Shown here: piece by piece, positions 17,585-26,440 of the stretch
Layout: each line of letters begins with the position of its first letter
How positions within the stretch are numbered: position 1 is the stretch's first letter
DNA from: Panacagrimonas sp041603235
GTDB taxonomy: Bacteria; Pseudomonadota; Gammaproteobacteria; Nevskiales; Nevskiaceae
NCBI GenBank assembly: GCA_041603235.1
Contig: JBFIES010000011.1
Coordinates: forward strand, 85,118 to 149,117
Length of the DNA stretch: 64,000 bases
Reading direction: 5' to 3'
Program-made: the position numbers and the translations under genes
The notes under the pieces: model-generated
The model's database searches: none
The model's input: only the letters and a program-made list of their open reading frames with translations
Told to the model about the DNA's origin: nothing

Positions 17585-17989
17585 ATGGTTCAGACGCCAG
17601 CGCAGACCAAGGTGAGTACTCAGTCGCCGTACCCGGAACCGGTTTGGCGCTTGTTCAGCGAAACGCCGCGGGGTGGCGTGCTTCCGAATGGCCCGCGCGT
17701 CTATGCCGCGGAGGTGGGTACCCCGGCCGGTCAATTCCGACTTCGGCTGTATTGCCAGTTGGACGAACAGGGCAGGGTCAGTGCGTCACGTTTTCAGGCC
17801 TATGGCTGTCCTTACACCATTGCGGTAGGAAGCTGGCTGGCCCAGTGGTGTGAAGGCCGCCAGATTGCTGAACTGGCCGAATTTAAGGTTGACCAAATGC
17901 GCGTAGCCCTTGAAATACCGGAGGATCGCGCCCATTGTTGGCTTATGGCGCAGGATGTTCTGCGCGAAATTGAACAAGAGTGGTCATGA
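17585..17989 (+). CDS. IscU/NifU-N-like Fe-S scaffold lacking the first cluster cysteine
   Basis: A 134-residue protein with the IscU fold pattern. The middle motif FQAYGCPYTIAVGSWLAQW (Cys75) and the late HCWLMAQDVLREI (Cys118) match the second and third cluster ligands of IscU. The first ligand motif, normally PACGD, reads GTPAGQF here, so both that cysteine and the following aspartate are missing. The usual C-terminal lysine and alanine helix is short. It lies between sthA (6 bases) and iscA (4-base ATGA overlap), so it is likely functional in Fe-S work, perhaps as a carrier instead of a classical scaffold. Confidence 0.72.
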   Translation: MVQTPAQTKVSTQSPYPEPVWRLFSETPRGGVLPNGPRVYAAEVGTPAGQFRLRLYCQLDEQGRVSASRFQAYGCPYTIAVGSWLAQWCEGRQIAELAEFKVDQMRVALEIPEDRAHCWLMAQDVLREIEQEWS

Positions 17990-18309
17990 GTCTCCAGCTA
18001 TCTCCAGCCGCAGCCCAGAGGGTCAATGCCCAGATTGCAAAGCGTGGGAAAGGCATTGGCCTGCGCGTGGGCGTAAAGAAGTCGGGTTGCTCCGGTTTTG
18101 CTTACACCATGGACTATGCCGATGAAGCCGCCGCCACCGATCAGATCTTTGAATCCAACGGTGCCAAGCTGGTGGTTGCGGCCGAGCACCTGCCCATGCT
18201 GGAAGGACTGACCCTGGACTGGCAGAAGCAAGGTCTTAACGAGTCCTTCAAGTTCATCAACCCCAATGTCACCGCCGAGTGCGGCTGCGGGGAGAGCTTC
18301 GCGGTCTAG
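17986..18309 (+). CDS. iscA: A-type iron-sulfur carrier IscA
   Basis: A 107-residue HesB/IscA family protein. The three cluster cysteines are present: Cys35 in KKSGCSGFAY and the pair Cys99/Cys101 in AECGCGESF. The ATG at 17986 overlaps the IscU-like stop (ATGA), indicating coupled translation. It delivers Fe-S clusters to target proteins. A GTG two codons upstream is also in frame. Confidence 0.93.
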   Translation: MSLQLSPAAAQRVNAQIAKRGKGIGLRVGVKKSGCSGFAYTMDYADEAAATDQIFESNGAKLVVAAEHLPMLEGLTLDWQKQGLNESFKFINPNVTAECGCGESFAV

Positions 18310-18357
18310 GTTGGGGCAGGCCTAGGGTCTGCATCGGCGCGCGGCTACAATGGCCGC

Positions 18358-19152
18358 ATGCGCCAATACCTTGATCTGATGCGCCATGTGCTTGAGCACG
18401 GCGCCGAAAAAACCGACCGTACCGGCACCGGCACACTCTCCGTCTTCGGACACCAGATGCGTTTTGATCTGGCTGAGGGTTTCCCGATGGTGACGACCAA
18501 GAAGCTTCATCTGAAATCCATCCTGGTGGAGCTGCTCTGGTTCTTGCGCGGCGATACCAATATTGCCTGGCTCAAGGAGCACGGCGTCTCCATCTGGGAT
18601 GAGTGGGCAGACGAATCTGGCGAGCTTGGGCCGGTCTATGGCCGCCAGTGGCGGGCCTGGCCCGCCAGCCGTGATCGCGAGATTGATCAGATGCGCCTGC
18701 TGCTCGATCAGATCAAGGGCAACCCGGATTCCCGCAGGCTGATCGTGTCAGCCTGGAATGTGGGCGAGCTCGATGAGATGGCCCTGGCGCCCTGCCATGC
18801 TCTGTTCCAGTTCTATGTGGCGCAGGGCAAGCTGTCCTGCCAGCTATATCAGCGAAGCGCCGATATTTTTCTAGGCGTTCCCTTCAATATCGCGTCCTAT
18901 GCGCTGCTCACCTTGATGATGGCGCAGGTCTGCGGCCTCAAGCCGGGCGAGTTCATCTGGACCGGCGGCGACTGTCATCTGTATTCCAATCATCTGGATC
19001 AGGCGCGTCTGCAGCTGCAGCGTGAGCCGCGGCCGCTGCCGAAGATGGTGATCAATCCGGAAGTCAAAGACCTCTTCGCTTTCGCCCCTGAAGATTTCAA
19101 TCTCTGCGATTACGACCCGATGCCCCATATCAAGGCACCGGTGGCGGTATGA
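18358..19152 (+). CDS. thyA: Thymidylate synthase
   Basis: A 264-residue ThyA, the same length as the E. coli enzyme. It makes dTMP from dUMP with methylene-tetrahydrofolate. Motifs: RTGTGTLSVFGHQMRFDL, the catalytic cysteine in ALAPCHALFQFYV near residue 146, and QRSADIFLGVPFNIASYALL. The last residues DYDPMPHIKAPVAV are the canonical C-terminus. Its stop overlaps the folA start (ATGA), so dTMP synthesis and folate recycling are coupled. Confidence 0.97.
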   Translation: MRQYLDLMRHVLEHGAEKTDRTGTGTLSVFGHQMRFDLAEGFPMVTTKKLHLKSILVELLWFLRGDTNIAWLKEHGVSIWDEWADESGELGPVYGRQWRAWPASRDREIDQMRLLLDQIKGNPDSRRLIVSAWNVGELDEMALAPCHALFQFYVAQGKLSCQLYQRSADIFLGVPFNIASYALLTLMMAQVCGLKPGEFIWTGGDCHLYSNHLDQARLQLQREPRPLPKMVINPEVKDLFAFAPEDFNLCDYDPMPHIKAPVAV

Positions 19153-19673
19153 ACTCGGAGCAGGTGCAGCAAGGCCGAATGATCAGTCTCATTGTCGCCA
19201 TGGATCAGCAACGTCTGATCGGAATCGATGGTGAGCTGCCGTGGCGTCTGCCCAATGACCTGAAGCATTTCAAGCAGGTCACCATGGGCAAGACCATTGT
19301 GATGGGACGGCGCACTTGGGATTCACTCGGGCGGGCCTTGCCCGGTCGGCAGAACTGGGTCATCAGCCGTAAAGATGATTTTCAGGCCGAAGGCGCGCGA
19401 GTCTTTTCGTCCTTGCAGTCGGCGCTGGATGCGCACGAACAGGGTGAGCTGATGATCATCGGCGGCGGCGATCTGTACCGACAGACTTTGGCGCAGGCAT
19501 CGCGCATGTACGTCACCAAAGTGCTGGCTGAGGTCAGTGCACCGGATGACATGGCATGCACCTATTTTCCGAAATTCGATGCCACACGGTTTCGCGTCAG
19601 CGCCCAGGAAAATCATCCGGCAGACGAGCGTCACGCCTATCCCTACCGGTTCCTGACGCTGGATCGAAAATAA
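19149..19673 (+). CDS. folA: Dihydrofolate reductase
   Basis: A DHFR of 174 residues from the overlapping ATG, or 164 from an internal ATG at 19179 that fits the family start (MISLIVAMDQQRLIG). Motifs: LPWRLPNDLKHFKQVTMGKTIVMGRRTWDSLGR and the NADPH block IIGGGDLYRQTL. It restores tetrahydrofolate used up by ThyA. I keep the first ATG because it overlaps the thyA stop by four bases. Confidence 0.95.
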   Translation: MNSEQVQQGRMISLIVAMDQQRLIGIDGELPWRLPNDLKHFKQVTMGKTIVMGRRTWDSLGRALPGRQNWVISRKDDFQAEGARVFSSLQSALDAHEQGELMIIGGGDLYRQTLAQASRMYVTKVLAEVSAPDDMACTYFPKFDATRFRVSAQENHPADERHAYPYRFLTLDRK

Positions 19674-19774
19674 TCTACGCCGCTCGGTCTGTCGGCGGGC
19701 GGGCGGGCAGCGGCGGCGCAATTCTGTAATGCTTTGCGGCCTTTCCAAATCAGAAAATCCAGAGGAGCGCATTC

Positions 19775-20035
19775 ATGGCCGATGTGAAATCACAGTTTGA
19801 GCAGGCTCAGAAGGACGTCAAGACGCTGACATCGCGTCCTAGTAACGACCAGCTCCTGTCCCTGTATTCGCTGTTCAAGCAGGGGACTGAAGGTGACGCC
19901 AGCGGCAAGCGCCCCGGCATGATGGATATCAAGGGTCGCGCCAAATTCGACGCCTGGGCCAAGCTCAAGGGGACCGATCAGGAGCAGGCCATGCAGAAGT
20001 ACGTCGCTCTGGTGAAATCCCTGCTGGCAGGCTGA
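19775..20035 (+). CDS. Acyl-CoA-binding protein
   Basis: An 86-residue ACBP, the same size as eukaryotic ACBP. Four-helix pattern with FEQAQKDVKTLTSRPSNDQLLSLYSLFKQGTEGD split over helices 1-2, then KRPGMMDIKGRAKFDAWAKLKG and a closing helix. The Tyr, Lys and Trp that hold the CoA are present in LSLYSLFKQ and FDAWAKLKG. An AGAGGAG-like ribosome-binding site (CAGAGGAGCG) precedes the ATG. ACBP is present in only some bacteria. Confidence 0.93.
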   Translation: MADVKSQFEQAQKDVKTLTSRPSNDQLLSLYSLFKQGTEGDASGKRPGMMDIKGRAKFDAWAKLKGTDQEQAMQKYVALVKSLLAG

Positions 20036-20065
20036 GTGGGGTCTGAAGGCGGATTCACCAAATAA

Positions 20066-20096
20066 GGCGAGGGCGCAGTTGCAGCGCGCCCCCGCC
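20066..20096. terminator. Hairpin between convergent genes, probable bidirectional terminator
   Basis: A GC-rich stem of 4+6 bp with one mismatch (GGCG-GGGCGC against GCGCCC-CGCC) and a 9-nt loop lies between the acyl-CoA-binding protein gene and the oppositely oriented DUF815 ATPase gene. There is no T-run. Confidence 0.4.
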
Positions 20097-20159
20097 TGAT
20101 TAGCCTGCCGCCGGGTGCTTCAAGGTTTGGCGGCAAAATGGGTTCTACACAAACAGCCT

Positions 20160-20915
20160 TCAGACCGCTTTCGAACCCACCCAATCTCGTGCGAACTGGC
20201 GTGCAACGCGGCCAGAGCGAGAGGCCCGGTTCAAAGCCCAGCGCAAGGCCAGTTTCTGGGTTGCTTCGTCAAAGTCCGTGCATCCAAGCTGATTCAGGTG
20301 AAGCCTCACCGCATCCAGATATTGAGCCTGGGTGAAAGGCTGAAAGCTGAGCCACAAGCCGAACCGCTCGGCCAGGGAGATTTTCTCCTCCGTGGTTTCG
20401 CCGGGATGGAGCTCGTCGCCATCCCAACGATATTCCTCGTTCTCGCTACGTAGCTCCGGAATGAGGTGCCGACGATTGGACGTAGCGTAAATCAGGACAT
20501 TGTCAGGTGGTTCTTCTATACCGCCGTCCAGAGCCGTTTTCAGCGCCGTCAGGCGCGCGTCGTTTGAGGCCACGCTGAAATCGTCCACATACAGGATGAA
20601 GCGCTCCTTGCGCTCGCGCAGCGGCGCAACCACTTCGGGAAGCTCGGTCAGATCGTGGGGGTGAATCTCCACGATGCGAAGCCCCTGATCGCCAAATTCA
20701 GACAGCATTGCCTTGACCAGACTGGACTTGCCGGTGCCCCGCGAGCCCGTTAGAAGCGCGTGATTGGCAGGCTTTTTCGCCACGAATTGCGCGGTGTTCT
20801 GGCGCAGCGCCGCCTTCTGGCGGTCAATGCCGCAGAGACTCTCAAGCGGGATCAAATGGGGAAAAGAGACGACTTCCAGCCGCTCACGGTGCCATCGGTA
20901 TGCAAGGTCAGTCAT
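20160..20915 (-). CDS. DUF815 P-loop ATPase
   Basis: A 251-residue AAA-type protein of the DUF815 family. Walker A is TGSRGTGKSSLVKAM near residue 57; Walker B is in RFILYVDDFSV near residue 105. After it come IYATSNRRHLIPE and the acidic GDELHPGETTEEKISLAERFGLW, hallmark blocks of DUF815. Its biochemical role is not established. The gene is the last chromosomal one before the tRNA-Met used by the island. Confidence 0.88.
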   Translation of the reverse strand: MTDLAYRWHRERLEVVSFPHLIPLESLCGIDRQKAALRQNTAQFVAKKPANHALLTGSRGTGKSSLVKAMLSEFGDQGLRIVEIHPHDLTELPEVVAPLRERKERFILYVDDFSVASNDARLTALKTALDGGIEEPPDNVLIYATSNRRHLIPELRSENEEYRWDGDELHPGETTEEKISLAERFGLWLSFQPFTQAQYLDAVRLHLNQLGCTDFDEATQKLALRWALNRASRSGRVARQFARDWVGSKAV

Positions 20916-20992
20916 ATTTTATTGGTCTGGGGAATCGACGCTGCCGCGCGTGTCCTTTACAATCCGCGCCCCGCAAGGGCGCTAGACGTAAC

Positions 20993-21069
20993 GGTGATGT
21001 AGCTCAGTTGGTTAGAGCGCGGCACTCATAATGCTGAGGTCGCTGGTTCAAATCCAGCCATCACCACCA
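20993..21069 (+). tRNA. tRNA-Met (CAU), elongator; left copy at island junction
   Basis: A complete cloverleaf: acceptor GGTGATG with CATCACC, D-arm AGCTCAGTTGGTTAGAGC, anticodon loop CTCATAA (anticodon CAU), T-arm around GGTTCAAATCC, discriminator A and encoded CCA. It resembles E. coli elongator tRNA-Met. An identical 77-nt copy lies at 38168-38244, and an integrase begins 111 bases downstream of this one. Confidence 0.97.
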
Positions 21070-21137
21070 AATTTGTAATAAAAATCAATAGTCTGCCGAT
21101 GAGGTCTGATCCTTATCAAGAGCTGATTTTCCCGGAT

Positions 21138-21154
21138 GGGGACAATTTGGGACA
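21138..21154 (+). other. Direct-repeat motif near left end of island 1, putative integrase arm site
   Basis: GGGGACAATTTGGGACA contains two GGGACA boxes 10 bp apart, i.e. one helical turn. The same 17 bases occur at 38088-38104 near the other end. Position beside the integrase and the tRNA attachment site suggests arm-type integrase or excisionase binding. Confidence 0.55.
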
Positions 21155-21180
21155 GTCAGCCGTCACTGAGTCGACAGGCT

Positions 21181-22170
21181 ATGGCGACAATCACGCGGAG
21201 AAATTCGTCTCGTTGGCAGGCGAAAGTCAGGCGAGATTTCTACCCAACTTTATCTAGAACCTTCGATAGCCGCCAGAAGGCTTTAGCCTGGGCGCGCCGA
21301 ATGGAGTCTGACTTGGACTCCGGATCCTTTATCAATAAGGCAGCCATCAGTCAGATTTCGTTTGTTGATCTCATTGACCGATACCTGAAGGAGGTCAGCC
21401 CCCGGAAGCGGGGCGGATCTATGGAAAGGGGCAAGCTGGCACCCTACAGGCGTCACCCGCTCTTCTTGAGGCCCGTGGTTGCCATCACCGCTCAAGACGC
21501 CGCAGAGGTCCGTGACTGGCGTATTGGACAGGTTTCATCTGGAACAGTGCTGCGCGAGTTCTCCATACTCCGGCATGTCCTGGAAACCGCTCGTAAAGAA
21601 TGGTTCCTGCCCGTCGACAATTTTGTCAGGGGCATTCGTCTGCCTTCCCCGAACCCGGCGCGAGATCGGCGCTTACGTAATGGCGAGCTCGAGTTGTTGC
21701 TCAAAGGAGCTGAACACTATGGGGGCGCCATGCGTTGGGTGATTCAGTGGCAAATCGAAACCGGAATGCGGCGGGAGGAAACTGCGTCACTCAAAGAGAC
21801 TGATATTGACCGAGTCTCTGGCGTTGCCCTGGTTAAGACTTCGAAGAATGGCGGCGCTAGATACATACCATTGAGCATCTGCGCTCTAGCGGCCTCTCAG
21901 GCAGCCAGGGAGCGTCATGGCGAGTCGTTATTCAATATGCGGCCGATGAGTATTACGCAGGCCTTCAAAAGAATCTGCGATCGCGCCGGAATAATGGACC
22001 TCACGCTGCACGATCTTCGGCACGAAGCGACATCGCGTTTCGTTGAAATGGGTTTCAGTATGGCCGAGGTGATGGCCATTACGGGGCACAAAGATCCTCG
22101 AATGATGTTGCGCTACTACCAGCCGGATGCCAAGAAACTTCGAGAACGGTTACTCGGGTTGGCGAGCTGA
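21181..22170 (+). CDS. Tyrosine-type site-specific integrase of island 1
   Basis: A tyrosine recombinase of 329 residues from the ATG at 21181; an in-frame ATG at 21136 lies inside the putative arm-site region and is less likely. The catalytic set is visible: Arg in ETGMRREETASL, HDLRHEATSRF, GHKDP and the nucleophile Tyr in MMLRYYQ. The N-terminal SAM-like domain binds the core site. It lies 111 bases from the tRNA-Met 3' end in the same direction, the usual place for an integrase using the tRNA end as attB. Confidence 0.93.
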   Translation: MATITRRNSSRWQAKVRRDFYPTLSRTFDSRQKALAWARRMESDLDSGSFINKAAISQISFVDLIDRYLKEVSPRKRGGSMERGKLAPYRRHPLFLRPVVAITAQDAAEVRDWRIGQVSSGTVLREFSILRHVLETARKEWFLPVDNFVRGIRLPSPNPARDRRLRNGELELLLKGAEHYGGAMRWVIQWQIETGMRREETASLKETDIDRVSGVALVKTSKNGGARYIPLSICALAASQAARERHGESLFNMRPMSITQAFKRICDRAGIMDLTLHDLRHEATSRFVEMGFSMAEVMAITGHKDPRMMLRYYQPDAKKLRERLLGLAS

Positions 22171-22541
22171 CTTCCTATTGGGACTTCACCAGCATGTGGA
22201 GACCCGAGTCCAGCCTCCTGATGTAATTTGAAGCGATCAACAAGCACTCTGACGCTCGTAGAGAACGCACCATGTGGTGGATGTGACTCGCGTCCGCTAG
22301 CACCTGAAGACGGACGTTGGCGAACATCGAACAATTTGTCGTTGCAGCGAACAAAAAAGTTCTGACACAACGCTGTCGACCGATTGCTCGGGAATCGGGC
22401 GTATGCCAGCGCTTTACTTTTGATTAAATTTCAATTTGCAACCTGAAAACAAGGAGTTGCGGTAAAAAAATAAGTGCTTGATAAGTCATGGCTGACTGTA
22501 TCCAATGGGTCTCTATTTGAGAACAAAAAAGGTCCCATTGA
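22171..22541. other. Intergenic region inside island 1
   Basis: About 370 bases between the integrase and the HUH-motif gene. The second half is AT-rich with several A-runs (for example AACAAAAAAGTTC and AACAAAAAAGGTCCC), which would suit a promoter or a recombination or replication control region. I see no gene, tRNA or strong hairpin. Confidence 0.4.
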
Positions 22542-23522
22542 GTGAACAAAAAAGTATCCAAAAGATCGTTAAGAAAACTGACTCCGACTAGGGACCTCAG
22601 AATGCGGAAAGCCCAGCTTCTAGATGACATTTCAGGGGCATTTGGCAAGCTGATTTTTGAGTATCCGGGAGAGATGGCTTTAGTAATAGAAGAAGACTTA
22701 GAGGAAGACACAGTTCCTTCAGAAGGGTTGGGGCGAAGCACAAAGCGAATGCCAGGCACCGCTACCTCAGATCTTCTGGAGAAAATCGATAAGCATTTGG
22801 ATAGGCGTGGACTGATATTCGAGGGTGAGTCCAGAATCACGCCGGCCCTATGGAGGCAGCTGGATCCCGTGACAGTCAATCAGTATCGGCAGTTGGCGTT
22901 GGTGCTGTGGGAGCATTGGCTCAGGCTATCCCGGGATTCGAGCACCAATGCCATGCTTGCTAGAGCAAATTCCACTGGAGGCAAGAATGCTCGGCTTGGG
23001 CAGTGGACGGTCCACTCCTTTGACCTAAACCTCGAAACTTCCCTAGAGGCTCGTCTTAGCTCTGAGGCTTCGGCAGATTCCACGCTCAGGGCACCCAGCC
23101 AAATCATGCGTCGGCGGATCGCGAAAAATTTCGACGACAAGACTCCCTATTGGTTTGCCCTTGAGGAAGCTCCTGTAAATGGTCGCCTACATATTCATGG
23201 CTCAATCGCAATTCAGTCCGGCACTCAAAGCAATAAGCAATGTAGGTCAGATCTTCTTCGCGTGGCGGGCTTTACTCCTAATGCAACGACCTCTGGGCCC
23301 TCGGCAATAGGGTATGCGCTTCGAATGACGGAATACACCGACTTTGAGCATCTCACGCGACGAGCTTCTTATCCCATCAAAGGTAATCGCCACCGGGAGG
23401 GCCTTCATCGTGTCACTAAGCCTGTTACTGACCAGCCTCTTACCCAGTTGGCCAAACGGGTCCACGAATTTCACCGGAGACGAGTAGCGCGAATGCTCGA
23501 AAGCGTCCGTTCCGCCGCCTGA
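22542..23522 (+). CDS. Protein with HUH-like motif, possible rolling-circle replication initiator
   Basis: A 326-residue protein with a GTG start. Near residue 217 it has RLHIHGSIAI, i.e. His-hydrophobic-His-Gly on a predicted strand, the metal-binding HUH motif of rolling-circle Rep proteins and relaxases. It is preceded by PYWFALEEAPVNG, a context also seen in Rep proteins of integrated elements. A candidate nucleophile tyrosine lies downstream in IGYALRMTEYTDFEH. The N-terminal third is acidic and unrecognised. It is the first cargo gene after the integrase, which fits replication after excision. Assignment rests on one motif and position; it may be another island-specific protein. Confidence 0.5.
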   Translation: MNKKVSKRSLRKLTPTRDLRMRKAQLLDDISGAFGKLIFEYPGEMALVIEEDLEEDTVPSEGLGRSTKRMPGTATSDLLEKIDKHLDRRGLIFEGESRITPALWRQLDPVTVNQYRQLALVLWEHWLRLSRDSSTNAMLARANSTGGKNARLGQWTVHSFDLNLETSLEARLSSEASADSTLRAPSQIMRRRIAKNFDDKTPYWFALEEAPVNGRLHIHGSIAIQSGTQSNKQCRSDLLRVAGFTPNATTSGPSAIGYALRMTEYTDFEHLTRRASYPIKGNRHREGLHRVTKPVTDQPLTQLAKRVHEFHRRRVARMLESVRSAA

Positions 23523-24310
23523 TGTCGGGTTCTATAAGAATTTGGGAAAGGGTCTTTCGGCGTAGAATTGTGTCGAGCCGCCACCCCTTAGGGACAACGG
23601 GCCGGAGCGTAAGATTCTTCAGGGTTCAAAGTTCGGAATAGCGCCTACATACGGAAGCCCACCAGAAATCTGTAATCAACCTGACTAAGTCTTCCTGTGT
23701 CTTTTCGCGCCCATCGCCTTATCCCCAACTCTATTGGCTCCGGAAATCGATTCCCTGGGGTGGGCATTCCCGGTATTACTTCGTTTGAGTGTCGAATCAG
23801 TGCTTCGATGCAAGTAATTTTGGAATTGAGTTTCGCAACGCCCTCCTAAGCTCCTGTGGGCTCATGGGAGAGGCCCCGAAGATCGCGGGTAGGGGGTTGG
23901 GTCAATTTTTTCTCAGAACGCCGTAGCGGGCCTCTTAAAGCGTCTAACCAATCTGTGGGTGGCCCGTTGTCATCTGCGATATTGAATTTCCAGAAGCAGC
24001 AAAAAGTCTTTTGGGGGGATCTAATTTTTTCAAGGTTCGCCTGCAAGCCAAGGTCAACAAATGTCCTACGGAACGACGATCGCATTGCTCAGAACAAAAG
24101 TCCTAGAAGCAGGGGCGAACCTTGATCACAATGCCGGCACAAAATTTTGGTGATTTTGGGCGCTACTGGTCCCCGCCAACCACGGTCAGGTCCTTTCGTC
24201 GCTGCACTCTCAGTGTCCGGAAGTTGAAGTTCTCATTAGGGCGGAAATGCCTGGAATCGGCGACCCTGCGGTGGTCTGGGTTACAGTTGATTGCGTCACA
24301 GGAGGACCGA
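23523..24310. other. Long intergenic stretch in island 1 with no convincing gene
   Basis: Nearly 790 bases without a supported gene. Short frames exist (for example 23856-24125) but lack ribosome-binding sites and family features. Composition is mixed, with T-runs near 23910 and 24025. It follows a putative replication gene, so an origin or regulatory RNA is conceivable, but I see no clear iterons or paired stem. Confidence 0.4.
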
Positions 24311-24724
24311 ATGAAGAAGAGCATTCTCGCCTTAGCTGTTTTTTTGGTTTCTTGCCTTCCGTCAACTTACGATGAGCTTCGAGGCAACAACGCTGGCACC
24401 TTGTCTTTCAGTAGTGAGATGCCGGCGACTGATGTCTGGTCATTAGTGTTCAATCAGTATCAGCTTTGCCTCGACTCGGGCTTTCAATTCCGGACTGCGC
24501 AAAGTTCAGTGACCGGAACGCCAGACGCGATGGGGCAAGGGGTTATAAAGCTCTTGTTGCATGGTCCGCTTGGTGATGACCTCATGCTGGCAATCGACAT
24601 TCAAAAAAACGCGAACGGACTAACCGATGTTCTAGTTACGCGCGCACTCGATTTCGCGGCCTGGCGGCGTTCGGCGGACCTGGTGAAGGCGTGGGTAGTG
24701 GAGGGCTCCACTGAGTGTAGGTAG
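24311..24724 (+). CDS. Small predicted lipoprotein
   Basis: A 137-residue protein with a lipoprotein signal peptide: KKS, a hydrophobic core ILALAVFLVSC and the lipobox LVSC (Cys near residue 15). GGAGG lies five bases before the ATG at 24311, which decides this start over the longer upstream frame. The mature part has no recognisable domain. It should sit in a membrane facing the periplasm. Its island neighbours are also unknown. Confidence 0.65.
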   Translation: MKKSILALAVFLVSCLPSTYDELRGNNAGTLSFSSEMPATDVWSLVFNQYQLCLDSGFQFRTAQSSVTGTPDAMGQGVIKLLLHGPLGDDLMLAIDIQKNANGLTDVLVTRALDFAAWRRSADLVKAWVVEGSTECR

Positions 24725-24810
24725 CGCCTGGCTTTGCGCGCTTGTCCGCCCGTTGTGGTGAACTTCATTAATGCCATTGGATGCCGCCGTCAGGGTGCAG
24801 GGAGAGCGTC

Positions 24811-25560
24811 GTGCCGATAGATCCATTTCAAGCAGCGCTATTGAAAGTTGGCCGCGCGCGTCGACACATCGACGAACTTGAGCTAGTAATCAAAGATCTA
24901 CTCCGGACCGACTTTTGTTCAGTTGAAGTGGATGAGGATGAAGGTGCACAGAGCTGGAATCTGGTGCTCCGCACCAAAGAGCAGCTGCCAACGGATATTC
25001 CACTGGCATTAGGCGATGCGGCCCATAACCTGCGCAGTTCTTTAGACATCTTGGTCAACATGCTTGTGTCTGCGAGAGCAGAGAACGCAGCTTCCAGCAG
25101 TTTTCCGCTGCACGAGAGCCAGGAAAACCTAAGAGATAAGATCGACAAAGGGAATATACGAAAGCATTACCCGGAATTAGCAGATCTAATCTTCGGAAGT
25201 ATTTGTCCCTTCAAGGACGGCAATTTCCTCCTTTGGGCTTTGAATAAGCTGGATATCGTCGACAAGCATCGACTTATTGTTCCAGTGTTTGCTGTGACTA
25301 AGCTTAGTGGTCTTTCTGCGAGAGATGAAAACAACAACGTTTTTCAGAACATGACCGTGGCTGTTGGGCCTGGAGGGCGCATGAATCTCATTCGGACCCG
25401 AGCAAAGCTCTACATCACGAACTTGGGAGTGCCTTCAATAGCGGTAATTTTCGATTCTGGACACCCATTTGAAGGCGAGCCGGTAGTTTCTAAACTCCGT
25501 GAAGTCGCCACAGAAGTCACTGCCGTGATTGAGGCCGTTCGGGTGCTTGATACGCAATAG
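24811..25560 (+). CDS. Conserved hypothetical protein
   Basis: A 249-residue soluble protein using a GTG at 24811 with GGGAGAG upstream; an in-frame ATG at 24781 has no ribosome-binding site. The block LALGDAAHNLRSSLDILVNML near residue 75, followed by ALNKLDIVDKHRLIVPVF, occurs in a family of uncharacterised bacterial proteins that I recognise only as hypothetical. The HNLRSxLD helix recalls HEPN-like helical bundles, but this is a guess. No membrane segment or signal peptide. Confidence 0.6.
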   Translation: MPIDPFQAALLKVGRARRHIDELELVIKDLLRTDFCSVEVDEDEGAQSWNLVLRTKEQLPTDIPLALGDAAHNLRSSLDILVNMLVSARAENAASSSFPLHESQENLRDKIDKGNIRKHYPELADLIFGSICPFKDGNFLLWALNKLDIVDKHRLIVPVFAVTKLSGLSARDENNNVFQNMTVAVGPGGRMNLIRTRAKLYITNLGVPSIAVIFDSGHPFEGEPVVSKLREVATEVTAVIEAVRVLDTQ

Positions 25561-25899
25561 CAGGTTGCGATTCAAGAGCACCCGAGTTCCGGGGTCGGAT
25601 CCCTAGTGACGCACCTAATCGTCGAGTGAATGTTGGACGAAGAAGTGCATGTGCTTGCAAAGCGTCCCAGATGAGTTGGTCGTCATCAAGCTTGTGCCTT
25701 TGATATGACCGCATGCGGCAGAATCGCAAATTACCGCCAGAACGGCCGGTCCTTGGCGATCATGTCTGCTCTTGGTGCGGGGCGCTGCGTGTGGGCGTTG
25801 GAGATGTCCCCGCTATGTCAGGCATTATTTCGCAAAATCGGACTTCACCGAGTGGTGGAAGGCGTTCCCAGCCTATGATTCGGCCATAGGGGCAAGGCA
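25561..25899. other. Intergenic region inside island 1
   Basis: About 340 bases between a hypothetical gene and a lipoprotein gene. No gene, RNA or strong hairpin is visible. Confidence 0.4.
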
Positions 25900-26343
25900 T
25901 TGCGTAGACTCAAACTCACAGTCCTTTTGTTAGCGCTTGTTGGCTTGGCGGGTTGTGTGACTGCGCCTGGTAAATTGGGCCCAGAAGATTACACATCTAG
26001 ACAAGTGGGCCTCCTCACCCCAGCTTCACATTCGTTGTCAATCTTCTATGAGGGGCTACGCTTTTGCGGGCCCGAAAGCGGCGGCGCAATCTTCGTTACC
26101 CTTCACGGAATTCCGGAGTGTTCGCCAATACGGCCGGATGGTTCGGCTGTGTGTGACATGTATCTCGAGGGCTTCTATGGCGGCAGATCAAGTTTCGTTC
26201 TTGGTCGTGCCGAATTCATGCCCGAGGAAAACGGGAGTTCGGTAATTTTCAGCGTTCAAACTTATGCCGCGAAGAAAGAAAAAATTCTGGCGGCTTGGGA
26301 GATGTTTGCGAAAGGCAAGGCCAAAGAAGTTTGCCCGGAATAG
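25900..26343 (+). CDS. Predicted lipoprotein
   Basis: A 147-residue protein starting with TTG. The N-terminus has two arginines, a hydrophobic core and the lipobox LAGC (Cys near residue 19), so it is a lipoprotein. The remainder has an Arg/Lys-poor, beta-rich look with cysteines in RFCGPES, PECSPI and AVCDMYL that could pair in the periplasm. No family recognised. It is the second lipoprotein in this part of the island. Confidence 0.6.
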   Translation: MRRLKLTVLLLALVGLAGCVTAPGKLGPEDYTSRQVGLLTPASHSLSIFYEGLRFCGPESGGAIFVTLHGIPECSPIRPDGSAVCDMYLEGFYGGRSSFVLGRAEFMPEENGSSVIFSVQTYAAKKEKILAAWEMFAKGKAKEVCPE

Positions 26344-26440
26344 CCATCACCGTGCCCACACATGCGTTCCGGCGAGTAAAGTGCTTCACCCTTCTTCGCG
26401 ACCCTTCTGGGTTTGCGCGTGCTCGTTAGACATATTCGAC

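Noticed and set aside
26342..26351. Ten-base match to the tRNA-Met 3' end (AGCCATCACC)
   Set aside because: Short enough to occur by chance in this window, and it lies inside the island without a paired integrase site.
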